Notes under the pieces: model-generated
What the model was told of the DNA's origin: nothing
Seen by the model: the letters and a program-made list of their open reading frames with translations, nothing else
Databases searched by the model: none
Shown: positions 23,363 through 33,763 of the stretch, one piece after another
How the letters are laid out: each line of letters starts with the position of its first letter
Position numbering within the stretch: the stretch's first letter is position 1
DNA from: Halobacteriales archaeon QH_8_64_26
Lineage (GTDB): Archaea > Halobacteriota > Halobacteria > Halobacteriales > Halococcaceae
Length of the DNA: 64,000 bases
Reading direction: 5' to 3'
Assembly: GCA_003021725.1 (NCBI GenBank)
Contig: PXRA01000110.1
Coordinates: 1 to 64,000 of the forward strand
Made by a program: the position numbers and the translations under genes

Positions 23363-24040
23363 GTGGCGGTCCGGGCGTTCGGGTACCGGCTGCCCGCGCT
23401 CACCTGGGTACAGAAGTCACTACTCACGGGGGCATTGCTCACCGTTCTCTGGATGGCCTGGCCCAGTTCCGGGCTCGACGAGCGCGTGCTCCGCGATACG
23501 GTCGTCTACCTCCTCGGACCGGGTGTACTCGCGATCACGCATGGCCGCCACCTGGGGTGGCGAATCGATCGGCGGGCGATCAGGAACGCCCTCCTGCTCG
23601 CGCTGTTCGTCCTGCCCTTCTATCTGATCGGGTCGGCGTTGCCCTCGGTCCGTGCGTACTACCCGATGTGGGAGACGGGTGCCGCGCTCGGCCAGTTCCT
23701 TCCCCATGCACTCAAGCAACTGCTTGTCGTGATCGCCGCCGAGACCTACTACCGGGGCCTGCTCTGTGTCGGGATCCGGGAAATCGGGATCGTGAGCGTC
23801 TTCATCAGCCCAGTACTGTACGCGCTCCATCACCTCGGCAAACCGCCCGTCGAGTTGCTGTTAGCGGGACCGACCGACGTCCTCTTCGGCGCGGTCGATT
23901 ACCGCAGCACCTCGATCCTGCCCTCGGTCGTCGCCCACGGGCTCGGCCTCGCCTTACTGGACTGGCTCGTGCTCCACGCGCCGCTGTTCGCACCCACCCG
24001 GGTAACCGAGTGGCTCTCGTGGCTACCGATCCCGCTGTGA
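23363..24040 (+). CDS. CPBP family intramembrane metalloprotease-like protein
   Basis: Multi-TM ORF with AAETYYRGLL (EExxR-like) and SPVLYALHHLGKPP. Confidence 0.7.
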   Translation: MAVRAFGYRLPALTWVQKSLLTGALLTVLWMAWPSSGLDERVLRDTVVYLLGPGVLAITHGRHLGWRIDRRAIRNALLLALFVLPFYLIGSALPSVRAYYPMWETGAALGQFLPHALKQLLVVIAAETYYRGLLCVGIREIGIVSVFISPVLYALHHLGKPPVELLLAGPTDVLFGAVDYRSTSILPSVVAHGLGLALLDWLVLHAPLFAPTRVTEWLSWLPIPL

Positions 24041-24158
24041 CTCGACGCGCCGACACACGTACAGTGTGCGGAGCGAACCGCCTCTCTACGTCCCGTTCGC
24101 TCCCTCCGGGGGCGACCAGCGACCGGACGTCGGCTCAGTTCGTGCCGCCGGACGACGA

Positions 24159-25418
24159 CTACGGGGGGATGTCCTTGTCGTTCTCGGTACCGTTTCCCTC
24201 GGTTCCCTCCGCTCGATCGGGAGAGCCCTCGGCGTTCCCGAGAACCGACCGGCTGAGTCGCTGGCCGATGATAACCGAGGGACTGAGGACCTCGTCGGCA
24301 CCGACGCGTTCGAGTTTGCCGGCATAACGGTGGTTGCTCGCCGCCGCGACGATCCGTACTTCGGGATTTGCCTCCCGGGCGGCGAGCACCGCGAGAACGT
24401 CGCTCGCGTCGTCGCTGGTTGCGACCACGACCCCGCTCGCGGCGTCGATCCTGGCGTCGAGCAACGCGTCCTCCTCGGTCGGGTCCGCCGTGAGGATCTC
24501 AACGTCCCGCTCGTTGAGTGCCGAGGCCGTCTCCGAATCGGGGGTTACGACCACGACATCGGTCGTCGCTACCAGCTCGTCGAGCAGCGGTTCGGTCGAC
24601 TCGCCGTAGCCGAGCACCAGGACGTGGTCTTCGAGCAGCGAGAGTTCCGATGCGGTCATGGTTCCGAACGCGGCCGTCACCCGGGATTCGAGCGCCGGGA
24701 CGATGAGCGAGCCCGAGGCGACGGCGAACGTGCCCGTGACGACGATGATCGCCGAGAGCGTAAACAGTTTCGCCCCCTGAGTCGCCGGCGTCGCGTCGCC
24801 GTAGCCGACGGTCGTCGCGGTGACGATCACGTAATAGAAGGCGTCGATCCACGTCTCGATACCGTCGTACTGGGCGCGCAACGCGAACGCTCCGAGGGTG
24901 CCATAGAGCTGTCCCGCGACGAACGCGACGATGGCGCCGACCTGGAACGCCGAGAGGTCGAGCGACCGGTCGAACGCGGCCCGGTTTCGAACGACCAGCG
25001 GCAGCGTCCCGAGCGAGAGCACGAACAGGAGCACGTCGGTCGGCTCCGCCGTCACGAACACCAGCAACGACGCCAGCGGGAGCACGACTACCGTTCCGTA
25101 CCACGCGATACGGACCCGACGCTGTAATCCCACCGCCAGGCCGCCGACGGCGAACGCGAGGAAGACGACCCCGAAGGGCACGGCGACCGTCAATTCGGTC
25201 GGAACGACGGAAGCGAGTGGCCCGCCGAATTCGAGCGACGCCGCGCTGAGATGGGAGAGACCGGTAACGAACGCGAGCACGGCGACGCTTGCGGTCAACA
25301 GCACTGTGGTATTCGTGCCCGTGAACTCCCCCCAGTAGACGAAGGGCACCCTGTCCTCGCGGTGGAACAGCTCCCGGAGGGCGGCGTCGATCGGCGTCTC
25401 GGGCGGGTCGTTCGCCAC
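24159..25418 (-). CDS. potassium channel with RCK/TrkA-N domain
   Basis: ORF with selectivity filter TATTVGYGDATP, TM helices and a TrkA-like NAD-binding domain (DHVLVLGYGESTEPLLDEL). Confidence 0.9.
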   Translation of the reverse strand: MANDPPETPIDAALRELFHREDRVPFVYWGEFTGTNTTVLLTASVAVLAFVTGLSHLSAASLEFGGPLASVVPTELTVAVPFGVVFLAFAVGGLAVGLQRRVRIAWYGTVVVLPLASLLVFVTAEPTDVLLFVLSLGTLPLVVRNRAAFDRSLDLSAFQVGAIVAFVAGQLYGTLGAFALRAQYDGIETWIDAFYYVIVTATTVGYGDATPATQGAKLFTLSAIIVVTGTFAVASGSLIVPALESRVTAAFGTMTASELSLLEDHVLVLGYGESTEPLLDELVATTDVVVVTPDSETASALNERDVEILTADPTEEDALLDARIDAASGVVVATSDDASDVLAVLAAREANPEVRIVAAASNHRYAGKLERVGADEVLSPSVIIGQRLSRSVLGNAEGSPDRAEGTEGNGTENDKDIPP

Positions 25419-25665
25419 GATGGGAACTCCCGACCGAGCGCTAATAAACGCTGGCTGCCGGCCGGACCATCGAACCGACGTCGCCCGGACGTGCCGGTCG
25501 TCGAGTCGTTCTCACGGTGATTTCGTCCCGATACCCCAGGTGCGGGGTCGTCGGTGACCGTCCGATTTTCGTCCCTATTCAGTCTCCGGTCCCCAGTCTA
25601 TCCGGTCTCCGGTCGACCCGTGGACGGGCCGCCTCGATTCCCCGAATCGGGCCAACGACAGGACT

Positions 25666-27600
25666 ATGAGCGATAGTCACGAGGTATATGCTATGAGCAC
25701 CCAGGGGGTCGGCCCGGTGGAGACGGTCCTCCGGAAGCTCCTGGTGCCGGTCTGTGTGATCGCGGGGGTCGTCGTTGTCTCGGTCTTTTTCTTCCCCTCG
25801 CTCGTCGGATCGGTCCTCACTGGCCGGAGCTTGCTCGTTCTTGCACTGCTGTTTTTCGGCTCCGGGCTCGCCTACGTCGCGTTGTTGCCGATCACGATCG
25901 ACCCCGAGACCGCCGACGACCGGCGGGACGCTCCCTACCTGTTACGTATCCGGCGTCTCGGGTGGATCGGCACCGCAAGGGAGGCAGCAACGAGGGTGAA
26001 GGGGTTCGCCTCCCGGCAGAACCCGATCGTCTTCGGCGTTCCGGTAGCGGCCTTCGGGCTCTTTTTCGCGGGCTTCTACCTTCTGCCGTCGGGCACCCGA
26101 GCGGTCGTCGGTAGCGTCGAGAGCGTCCTGCTACACGAGTTCGGGTGGCTGTTCTTAGGTGCGATGTTCCTCGCGGTGCTGTACTGTCTATACCTGCTCG
26201 TCGGGCCGTGGGGCGAGATCAAACTCGGCGGTCCGGAGGCCGAACCGACGTATACCTATCCGACCTACTTCGCGATGGTCTTCACCGCGGGGATCGCCGC
26301 CGGCATCGTCTTCTGGGGGCCCGCCGAGGCGCTCTTTCACTACGGAACCCCACCGCCCTTCCTCGACGCCCCGGCCCGCTCGGCCGCGGTCATGCCCGGT
26401 GCGCTCGCGTATGCCCTCTTTCATTACGGCTTCTCGGCGTGGAGCGCCTACCTCGTCATCGGCGTGCCGATCGCCTATTTCGCCTACCAACAGGGCGCGC
26501 CGCTGCGAGTCTCGGCGATCCTGACGCCGTTTCTCGGCGTTAGGGGTCTCGATAGCCATTGGGCCACCCTCGTCGACGTGCTCGCCGTGTTCGCGACTAT
26601 CGGCGGGATCGCTACTTCCATTGCGCTCGTCAGCCAGCAGTTCCTCGCCGGCGTCAGTTTCCAGTGGCCGGCGGTCACCTACGGCGGAGCGACTCCCGTC
26701 CTGATCGTCGCCGGACTGACCCTGATTTATGTCGTCTCCGCCGCAAGCGGCGTCCAGCGCGGGATCCGGCGCATCGCCGGGATCGCCGTCGTGCTGCTCG
26801 TACTGTTCGCGGCATTGCTGATCGTCGTCGGCCCCCGGTCGTCGATCGTCGACATCGGTACCGCTGCGGTGGGCAGGTACGTGACCGACTTCGCCGCGAT
26901 GAGCCTCTATCTCGGCGGTGGCCTGGTCGCAAGCGAGTGGGTCGCCGAGTGGACGGTTTGGAACTGGTCGTGGTGGTTCTCCTGGGCCCCCTTCGCCGGC
27001 CTCTTTCTCGCGGCGCTCTCGAAGGGCCGGCGAATCCGAACCGTCGTCCTCACCGGTGGGGTCGCGACCTCGGCCGCGACGATGGTGTGGTTCGTGTTGC
27101 TCGGCGGAACGTCGCTGTCCCTCCAGCGCTCCGGGGCCGCCGATATCCTGGCCGCTATCGCTTCCTACGGCGGTTCGGAGGCCGTCGCCGGGTTCCCGAT
27201 GTTCGCCGCGCTCCCGCTCGGCCAACTGTTGATGTTCCTGTTTCTCGCGCTTATCATTGCTTTCATCGTCACCTCCGCGGACACCTCGACGCTCGTCGTC
27301 TCGATTCTGGCGACGAAACGCGAGTACGCGCCGACGACCGGCAGCATCGTCTTCTGGGGCCTGCTTCAGGGCAGCGTCGCGGTGGCGGTGTTGCTAGTCG
27401 GTGGCGGCGAAACGCTGCAAGCGCTCGCGGTGCTGACCGGCGGTCCCTTCGCGGTGCTCTCGCTGGTCGCGTTGGTCGGACTAACGGTAGCCTTCCGCCG
27501 CCGCGGGAGCGGCCATTCCTCGCTGCTCGGTAAGGTTCGCTCAGCCCTCGGTGACCGTGGCATCGAAGGACCCGGTGAGGTGCTCCGGGAGGAGGAGTAA
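25666..27600 (+). CDS. BCCT family (betaine/choline/carnitine-type) transporter
   Basis: 644-aa multi-TM ORF: FWGPAEALFHYGTPPPF, FHYGFSAWSAYLVIGVPIAYFAY, WNWSWWFSWAPFAGLFLAALSKGRRIR. Confidence 0.93.
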   Translation: MSDSHEVYAMSTQGVGPVETVLRKLLVPVCVIAGVVVVSVFFFPSLVGSVLTGRSLLVLALLFFGSGLAYVALLPITIDPETADDRRDAPYLLRIRRLGWIGTAREAATRVKGFASRQNPIVFGVPVAAFGLFFAGFYLLPSGTRAVVGSVESVLLHEFGWLFLGAMFLAVLYCLYLLVGPWGEIKLGGPEAEPTYTYPTYFAMVFTAGIAAGIVFWGPAEALFHYGTPPPFLDAPARSAAVMPGALAYALFHYGFSAWSAYLVIGVPIAYFAYQQGAPLRVSAILTPFLGVRGLDSHWATLVDVLAVFATIGGIATSIALVSQQFLAGVSFQWPAVTYGGATPVLIVAGLTLIYVVSAASGVQRGIRRIAGIAVVLLVLFAALLIVVGPRSSIVDIGTAAVGRYVTDFAAMSLYLGGGLVASEWVAEWTVWNWSWWFSWAPFAGLFLAALSKGRRIRTVVLTGGVATSAATMVWFVLLGGTSLSLQRSGAADILAAIASYGGSEAVAGFPMFAALPLGQLLMFLFLALIIAFIVTSADTSTLVVSILATKREYAPTTGSIVFWGLLQGSVAVAVLLVGGGETLQALAVLTGGPFAVLSLVALVGLTVAFRRRGSGHSSLLGKVRSALGDRGIEGPGEVLREEE

Positions 27601-27645
27601 TGCCTACTCACAAGCCCCTCTCTGCTCGGGTCTCGGTTTTCGGTC

Positions 27646-28971
27646 TCAGGCGACCCTCGTGGCGAAATCGGATAACTGTGACTGCAGGCCTGCGACGAGT
27701 TCGGAGTTCCGGCGCAGGTCCTCCGTCGGGACGGGGAGGCGCGGAGCGAGTTCCGTGATCGCTCCCCGAAAGCTCTCGCTTTCGCCCGGTTCGTTCTCGA
27801 AGGCATGGCGCACCGTCTCCCGAACCTGCCACACGCCAGCGGGTCCCCAGTAATCGGAGGTGACGTGCCTGAGGACGAGAACCGTTGCCTGCCGGTCGCG
27901 CTCGCGCAGGTGTTCGAGAACGCCCAGCCGGGCCGCATAGAAGGCCCCGGCGGTCTCATCGACGTACCGGGTCCGGCCCTCGTAGCTCTCGTGATCGCTC
28001 GTGATTCGGTAGCTCTCCGCGTCGGGGTTCCAGATGCTGCCCGGTGCCTTGAGTTCGACCAGTTCGAACTCCCACTGGCCGGGCGTGAGGATCACCCAGA
28101 AACGATTGCCCAAGAATTCCTCGTAATAGACCTCGGTCGTATCGACGCTCGGGGCGTTACTGACCTGCCCGCGGAGGTAGTTCCCGACCGTATCGTCGAC
28201 GGCCGTGATCGACCACCGGGTCGGGACGAGCCGGCGCTGGTCGGTCGTTCCGAGCGCCCCCGCCGAGAGGATCGTCTTGATATCGTAGACGTCGAAATCC
28301 CGATTGTACAGATAATTCATCGCGCCCGTCGCCCCCCACTCGTCGTCCGAGAGGGTCTTCTTCACTGCTCTGGGAACGTAGGGGTTCTCCGCGAGCGTCG
28401 CGTTCTCCGCAGGGGCACGGGGGCCGGTCGGCGTCGAGACGTCGGTGCGGGAAACGTCGAGATCGAGATTTAGCTTTCCTTCGAGGCCGATCTCGACATC
28501 GACCGGCCGGCCGGCGATCGCGACCTCCCGCTGAACACCTAAGAAGCCGTCCCAGGCGTCCGCGACCGATCCCGGTGCACTCGAACCGGCCGAGCCACCC
28601 GGGTCGGTGCTCCCGACCGAGCGGACGTCCGTCGGCCGCGTCGAGTTCAATAGTCCAGTGCGGTGCTCGAAGACGTCCTCGATGGAAAAATCCCGCTCGT
28701 ACCAGTGCTCGCCGGTTTCGAACTCCGCGGCGCGGTCCTCGTTGCCGACCGGCGAGAGAACACCCGTCGAGACGTTCGGATAGCTGGAGTGACCGACGAA
28801 GATCGTCGGCGACGTCGATCCGAACATCGAATCGCCGTCGAGCTTCCGTTCGAACTCCCGCTCGACGTCCTCTAGGTACTCGAGGATCGCATACGATTTG
28901 TCCTCGACCAACTGGCGGCGATCGGCCTCCCGGTCGCGTTCGACGCCCTCGAAGTATTCGTCGAGGCGCAT
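27646..28971 (-). CDS. nreA: DNA repair protein NreA-like
   Basis: ORF: TIFVGHSSYPNVSTGVLSPVG, RTDVSTPTGPRAPAENATLAENPYVPRAVKKTLSDDEWGATGAMNYLY, C-terminal PIP-box-like QSQLSDFA. Confidence 0.7.
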   Translation of the reverse strand: MRLDEYFEGVERDREADRRQLVEDKSYAILEYLEDVEREFERKLDGDSMFGSTSPTIFVGHSSYPNVSTGVLSPVGNEDRAAEFETGEHWYERDFSIEDVFEHRTGLLNSTRPTDVRSVGSTDPGGSAGSSAPGSVADAWDGFLGVQREVAIAGRPVDVEIGLEGKLNLDLDVSRTDVSTPTGPRAPAENATLAENPYVPRAVKKTLSDDEWGATGAMNYLYNRDFDVYDIKTILSAGALGTTDQRRLVPTRWSITAVDDTVGNYLRGQVSNAPSVDTTEVYYEEFLGNRFWVILTPGQWEFELVELKAPGSIWNPDAESYRITSDHESYEGRTRYVDETAGAFYAARLGVLEHLRERDRQATVLVLRHVTSDYWGPAGVWQVRETVRHAFENEPGESESFRGAITELAPRLPVPTEDLRRNSELVAGLQSQLSDFATRVA

Positions 28972-29059
28972 TAGTAGTACAGACGGGTTCGGGCGGTTTC
29001 AACCCTCGCTTGCGCTTTCCTGCCATCGCCCGTTCTCCCTTGGTTCGTGCTGGTCGTGC

Positions 29060-29275
29060 CTATGATTTGGGCATCCCCGATCCGTTACGAGTGCCGATAC
29101 CGTAGACGAACCCGAAGCTCAATCCCACGAAGACCGCGAAGTATACCGTCATCCGGAGGGCAACGGCCCCGGCGAGGAACTGGCTGAAGATCGTCCAGGC
29201 GAGCACCACGACGAACGTGGCCACGAAGACGTAGCCGAGAACGCCGAGCACCCTCGTTCGGCCCTCGCTTGTCAT
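29060..29275 (-). CDS. small two-TM membrane protein, unknown function
   Basis: 71-aa ORF with two hydrophobic helices. Confidence 0.5.
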   Translation of the reverse strand: MTSEGRTRVLGVLGYVFVATFVVVLAWTIFSQFLAGAVALRMTVYFAVFVGLSFGFVYGIGTRNGSGMPKS

Positions 29276-29381
29276 GTGTTTTCGGTGGTTCTTCGACCGA
29301 GTACCTGAAGAGCTTCTGGCGGAACGAAAGGGGAAACAGAAGAGGGGAGAACGGTGAAGCGAGGAAGGAAGGATCGAGCGC

Positions 29382-30353
29382 TTAGCTGTGGATGCCCATC
29401 GCTTCGATCTGTTCTTGATACCGGTTGCGGATGGTGACTTCGGTTACTTGGGCGACGTCGGCGACCTCCCGTTGGGTCTTCTTTTCGTTACAGAGGAGCG
29501 AAGCGGCGTAGATCGCGGCGGCGGCGTAGCCGGTGGGGGATTTACCCGACAGCAAGCCTTCCTCGGCGGTGGTCTCGATGATGTCGTTGGCTTTCGATTG
29601 GACTTCCTCCGAAAGGGAGAGCTCCGAGCAGAAGCGGGGGACGTACTTCTGGGGATCGACGGGGCGCATCTCGAGGCCGAGTTCCTGGGAGACGTACCGA
29701 TAGGTGCGGCCGATCTCCTTGCGTTCGACCCGGGAGACCTCCGAGATCTCCTCGAGCGAGCGCGGGATGCCTTCCTTTCGACACGCGGCATAGAGCGCGG
29801 AGGTCGCGACGCCCTCGATCGACCGGCCGCGAATGAGGTCGTCGGCGAGCGCGCGCCGGTAGATAACCGAGGCGACCTCCCGGACTGAGCGGGGTACACC
29901 CAGGGCAGAGGCCATCCGGTCGATCTCGCTGAGCGCGAACTGGAGGTTGCGTTCGCCGGCGTCCTTCGTCCGGATGCGTTCTTGCCACTTGCGCAGTCGG
30001 TGCATCTGGGAGCGTTTCTTCGAGGAGATAGAGCGGCCGTAGGCGTCCTTGTCCTTCCAGTCGATGGTGGTGGTGAGCCCCTTGTCGTGCATCGTCTGGG
30101 TCGTCGGCGCGCCGACCCGCGATTTCTGCTGGCGTTCGGAGTGATTGAACGCCCGCCACTCCGGGCCGGGATCGATCGATCCCTCCTCGACGACCAGACC
30201 ACAGTCCTCACAGACGAGTTCACCCCGATCGGAACTCTTGACGAGGTTCGCCGAGTCGCACTCCGGGCAATCGTGAACCTCCTCTTGTTCCCCGTGTCCC
30301 GTTTTCCCCCCTTGTTGCCGCGTGCGCTCGCGCTGACGGGTAGACCGTGTCAT
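29382..30353 (-). CDS. tfb: transcription initiation factor IIB (TFB)
   Basis: ORF with Zn ribbon [30 protein letters not shown] and two cyclin-like repeats. Confidence 0.96.
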   Translation of the reverse strand: MTRSTRQRERTRQQGGKTGHGEQEEVHDCPECDSANLVKSSDRGELVCEDCGLVVEEGSIDPGPEWRAFNHSERQQKSRVGAPTTQTMHDKGLTTTIDWKDKDAYGRSISSKKRSQMHRLRKWQERIRTKDAGERNLQFALSEIDRMASALGVPRSVREVASVIYRRALADDLIRGRSIEGVATSALYAACRKEGIPRSLEEISEVSRVERKEIGRTYRYVSQELGLEMRPVDPQKYVPRFCSELSLSEEVQSKANDIIETTAEEGLLSGKSPTGYAAAAIYAASLLCNEKKTQREVADVAQVTEVTIRNRYQEQIEAMGIHS

Positions 30354-30536
30354 TGCACTTAAGTAGTAGTAATGCCGACGAACTTAAACCCTCGGTAAAG
30401 CTTTTGTATCTATACTGAGGGATCGAACGTGGGTCCTTACGGACTCGTCTCGGTCGGCCAGCCGGCCCAACGAGCGTGGTTCGTTTCGAGGGCCGACCGT
30501 AATCGCCAATAGCCTCTCGGCCTCTCAATACAATCA

Positions 30537-31163
30537 ATGCCGGTGATCGAGTGCGACGTCGAGACCGCCGCCGAGCGCCTCGCGGCCGCCGGCGTCGAGA
30601 TCCGGGCGGGCAACACCGCCCATGAGCGCTGGCGCGCCGGAAGCGAGGATACCGAGGCCGTGGCAGTCGCCTACGACGGGAAGATCGTCGTACAGGGAAG
30701 CCGGCCCTACCGCCTCGCGAGCGTGGTGCGTAACGACGGCGAGGACGGCGCGAGCGGAACCGGCAACGACCGGGTGTACTGTTATTTCGACGGCGCGTCC
30801 CGGGAGAATCCGGGTCCAGCGGCCATCGGCTGGGTACTCGTGACCGACGCCGGCATCGTCGCGGAGGGCGGCGAGCGGATCGCCGATACTACAAACAATC
30901 GCGCGGAGTACGAGGCCCTCATCCGGGTTCTGGAGGTCGCCGGGGAGTACGGGTTCTCGGAGGTGAACGTTCGGGGCGACTCCGAACTGATTTGCAAGCA
31001 GATCCGCGGGGAGTACGAGACGAGCCAGCCCGCGCTCCGCGAACGACGAGTACGGGTACACGAATTACTGGACGGGTTCGGGGAGTGGACGATCGAACAC
31101 GTTCCCCGGGCGGTAAACGACCGCGCCGACGCACGCGCGAACGAGGCACTCGACGATGAGTAA
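30537..31163 (+). CDS. rnhA: ribonuclease HI
   Basis: ORF: VYCYFDGASRENPGPAAIGWVL, NNRAEYEALIRVLE, VRGDSELICKQIRGEYE. Confidence 0.93.
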   Translation: MPVIECDVETAAERLAAAGVEIRAGNTAHERWRAGSEDTEAVAVAYDGKIVVQGSRPYRLASVVRNDGEDGASGTGNDRVYCYFDGASRENPGPAAIGWVLVTDAGIVAEGGERIADTTNNRAEYEALIRVLEVAGEYGFSEVNVRGDSELICKQIRGEYETSQPALRERRVRVHELLDGFGEWTIEHVPRAVNDRADARANEALDDE

Positions 31164-31899
31164 CCCCGTAGACTCCGAGCCCAACGAGGACCCCGGTCAC
31201 GGCACCGACCAAGGGAGCGACGAGGGGCCCGAGGAGGAGTCGATGCCTGTCGACCGGAAAGCCGACCTGCCTCCTGGAGCGATCGAGGAAGCCGAACGGT
31301 TGACCCGCCTGGCTCGCGAGGCGGGCAATCCCGACGAACGCGAGGCCCACCGGGAGCGGCGCGCGGAGGTAGTGGCCGATCACGGTTACACCGCGCGCGT
31401 ACGGGAGGAGGACGCCGGGGAAGTGCTCGTTCTCTACCCCGAGGAGTGGATCGAGGAGGGGCTCGTCAGAACCGACCGTATCGAGGATCTGGACCGGGCG
31501 GTCGAACGTCCCCTCTCGGGGCCGGGCGATCCCGAAGAGTGGGACGCGATCGAAGAACACAACCGATCGATAGTCGAGCGCGTCGCGGAGACCCAGGGTC
31601 CGGTTCACGGCGCGAACGCACGGGCCTTCGCCGACTTCATGGGCAATCACTACGCTCGACCGGTCGAGTCCGCGGACAGCCCGGAGATCGAGGAATTCCT
31701 AACCGAGTACTTCCCGCGCAACGCCTGGCCGAACGCCGAGCAAAAGGAAGTCGTCGAGGACTCGATCGAGTTGCTCCTCGGTGTCGCGAGCGACTATCAC
31801 GGTCGCGACGAGAACGGGAGTGCCGACTCGGATCCCGAGACGAGCACGGCCGCCGATCGCCCTACCGACGACGCCAGCGACGCGGAAGCCGACGAGTAA
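31156..31899 (+). CDS. conserved acidic hypothetical protein, overlaps the rnhA 3' end
   Basis: 247-aa ORF starting inside rnhA; RNase HI-linked gene. Confidence 0.7.
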   Translation: MSNPVDSEPNEDPGHGTDQGSDEGPEEESMPVDRKADLPPGAIEEAERLTRLAREAGNPDEREAHRERRAEVVADHGYTARVREEDAGEVLVLYPEEWIEEGLVRTDRIEDLDRAVERPLSGPGDPEEWDAIEEHNRSIVERVAETQGPVHGANARAFADFMGNHYARPVESADSPEIEEFLTEYFPRNAWPNAEQKEVVEDSIELLLGVASDYHGRDENGSADSDPETSTAADRPTDDASDAEADE

Positions 31900-31994
31900 C
31901 CGAGACCGCTACAGTGCCGTCCTTACTGTCCGAATTCGGCCGCCGCTTTTAGCCCTCGATCGACCGCTTCGAGAACCAGTAGGAGCCGTTCGTT

Positions 31995-32354
31995 CTATAG
32001 CTGTTCGTCAACGAGGTCCCGAACGACCTCCGCACGATCCTCGTCGGTCACGAACCGTGAAAGCGTCCACTGCAGGGAATCCAGTACCGCCTCGTAGCCG
32101 TCGTCGGTGAGTTCGTACTGGTTGGTGCGCTTATCGAGTTCGGATTTCTCGACGAACTCCATCCCGACGAGGTCATCCAGGTTCGGGTACAATCGTCCGT
32201 GATTGACCTCCGAGCCGTAGTACGCTTCGAGTTCCCGCTTTATTGCCAGGCCGTACATCGGCCGCTCGGAAAGGATCACGAGGATCCGATGCTGGAACGC
32301 GGTGAGATCCCGTGCGGCCGTGGCTGTCTCAGCTACTGAATGCACCTCTGACAT
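31995..32354 (-). CDS. PadR family transcriptional regulator
   Basis: ORF: LTAFQHRILVILSERPMYGLAIKRELEAYYGSEVNHGRLYPNLDDLVGMEFVEKSELDKRTNQYELTDDG. Confidence 0.9.
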   Translation of the reverse strand: MSEVHSVAETATAARDLTAFQHRILVILSERPMYGLAIKRELEAYYGSEVNHGRLYPNLDDLVGMEFVEKSELDKRTNQYELTDDGYEAVLDSLQWTLSRFVTDEDRAEVVRDLVDEQL

Positions 32355-32616
32355 GAACCGTCGTACATCATATAACTATTTAGTACTTTGCACGTTATGA
32401 GACGTTTACACGGATCCGTCGGCTCGTGGCATATTCGCGGTGGTTCGTCCGGCAGCAAGCGGCGGCAGTCCCAGTTCGTTTCCGAGTTCACCTTGTCGTT
32501 ACACGTTTCGTGAAGTAGGCATGAGGAACGGTACGCTTCGTCGAGTTCGCGGAGAGCCCGGAACCTCGGTGACGGGTCGAAACCCCTTTGAGCGCGCCCG
32601 TCACAGGGGAGCGCGT

Positions 32617-33150
32617 ATGGCGAACCTCTTTACCGATCCCGAAGCCGGGCCGAACCCACCGGAGGAGATCACTGTCGTCGTCGAGTGTCTCAAAGGCGAC
32701 CGGAACAAATACGAGTACGAGAAGGACATTCCGGGTGTCGTTCTCGATCGCGTGTTGCACTCGAACGTCCACTACCCGGCGGATTACGGTTTCATCCCGC
32801 GCTCGTGGTACGACGACGACGATCCGCTCGACGTTCTGCTGCTGGTCGAGGACCCGACCTTCCCCGGCTGTGTCGTCGAGGCCCGCCCGGTGGCGCTCAT
32901 GGGCATGGACGACGATGGCGAGCAGGACGACAAGGTCATCGCCGTGCCCAGCGAGGACCCCCGCTTCGATCACATCGAGGACCTGGCGGACGTTCCCGAC
33001 CACCTCCAAGCCGAGATCGACGAGTTCTTCCGGACGTACAAGAACTTAGAAGCCGGCAAGGAAGTCGAGACACTCGGCTGGGAGAACCGGGAGGCGGCAC
33101 TCGACGCTATCTCTCACTCCCAGGACCTCTACGCCCAGAAGTTCGACTGA
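32617..33150 (+). CDS. ppa: inorganic pyrophosphatase
   Basis: ORF: NKYEYEKDIPGVVLDRVLHSNVHYPADYGFIPRSWYDDDDPLDVLLLVEDPTFPGC. Confidence 0.95.
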   Translation: MANLFTDPEAGPNPPEEITVVVECLKGDRNKYEYEKDIPGVVLDRVLHSNVHYPADYGFIPRSWYDDDDPLDVLLLVEDPTFPGCVVEARPVALMGMDDDGEQDDKVIAVPSEDPRFDHIEDLADVPDHLQAEIDEFFRTYKNLEAGKEVETLGWENREAALDAISHSQDLYAQKFD

Positions 33151-33436
33151 CCGGCGTAACGCGTTCGTCGAACCGGTAGATCGCGGCTACTCCTCTCCGC
33201 TGTCGATCGACGATCAGACTGAGTACCGGCTGGCGGTGTTCTCGACCCTGAAACCGGGTGAATCACGATTATTCAAACGCTGGAATTTTGTATAGCAAGA
33301 TAGAGTTTATACGGCTGCTCTCGATCGCCCTAAATGTCAGAAATCAGTTATGAATAATCAGATACCGTCTTGGTGTCCGCTCAAGTATATGACTAAACCT
33401 GCGGCGTGAGCGTTTCAGCTTCGATTCACCAATAGA

Positions 33437-33466
33437 CATTTATTACTATCTGGTGCGTACACGTGC
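33437..33466 (+). promoter_or_regulatory. promoter-like motif A: CATTTATT-N8-GTGC-N6-GTGC
   Basis: Immediately upstream of the HNH ATG at 33470. Similar arrangement upstream of the DUF5805-like gene. Confidence 0.45.
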
Positions 33467-33469
33467 CTG

Positions 33470-33763
33470 ATGGAGCAGCGTACTCCTTCTGAACATGACA
33501 GTGGCAGGCGACTTCCGCCGGAGAAGTGGGCCGAGTTGCGAGAACGAACTCTCGAAACTGATCGCTACTGCTGTGTGAACTGCGGTCAGCGCCGTAATCT
33601 CGAAGTTCATCAGATCGTCCCACTACATTGCGGAGGCACCAACAGAGACACGAACCTCTGTACGCTCTGCTCTGATTGTCATAACCGTTCGACGGAGAAC
33701 GGCCTGCCACGTCGATACCGGAGGCACCGGCTGAGCAGTCCACCCGACGAGTGCCGAGCCTGA
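33470..33763 (+). CDS. HNH endonuclease
   Basis: ORF: LRERTLETDRYCCVNCGQRRNLEVHQIVPLHCGGTNRDTNLCTLCSDCHNRSTE, classic HNH with CxxC pairs. Confidence 0.9.
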   Translation: MEQRTPSEHDSGRRLPPEKWAELRERTLETDRYCCVNCGQRRNLEVHQIVPLHCGGTNRDTNLCTLCSDCHNRSTENGLPRRYRRHRLSSPPDECRA

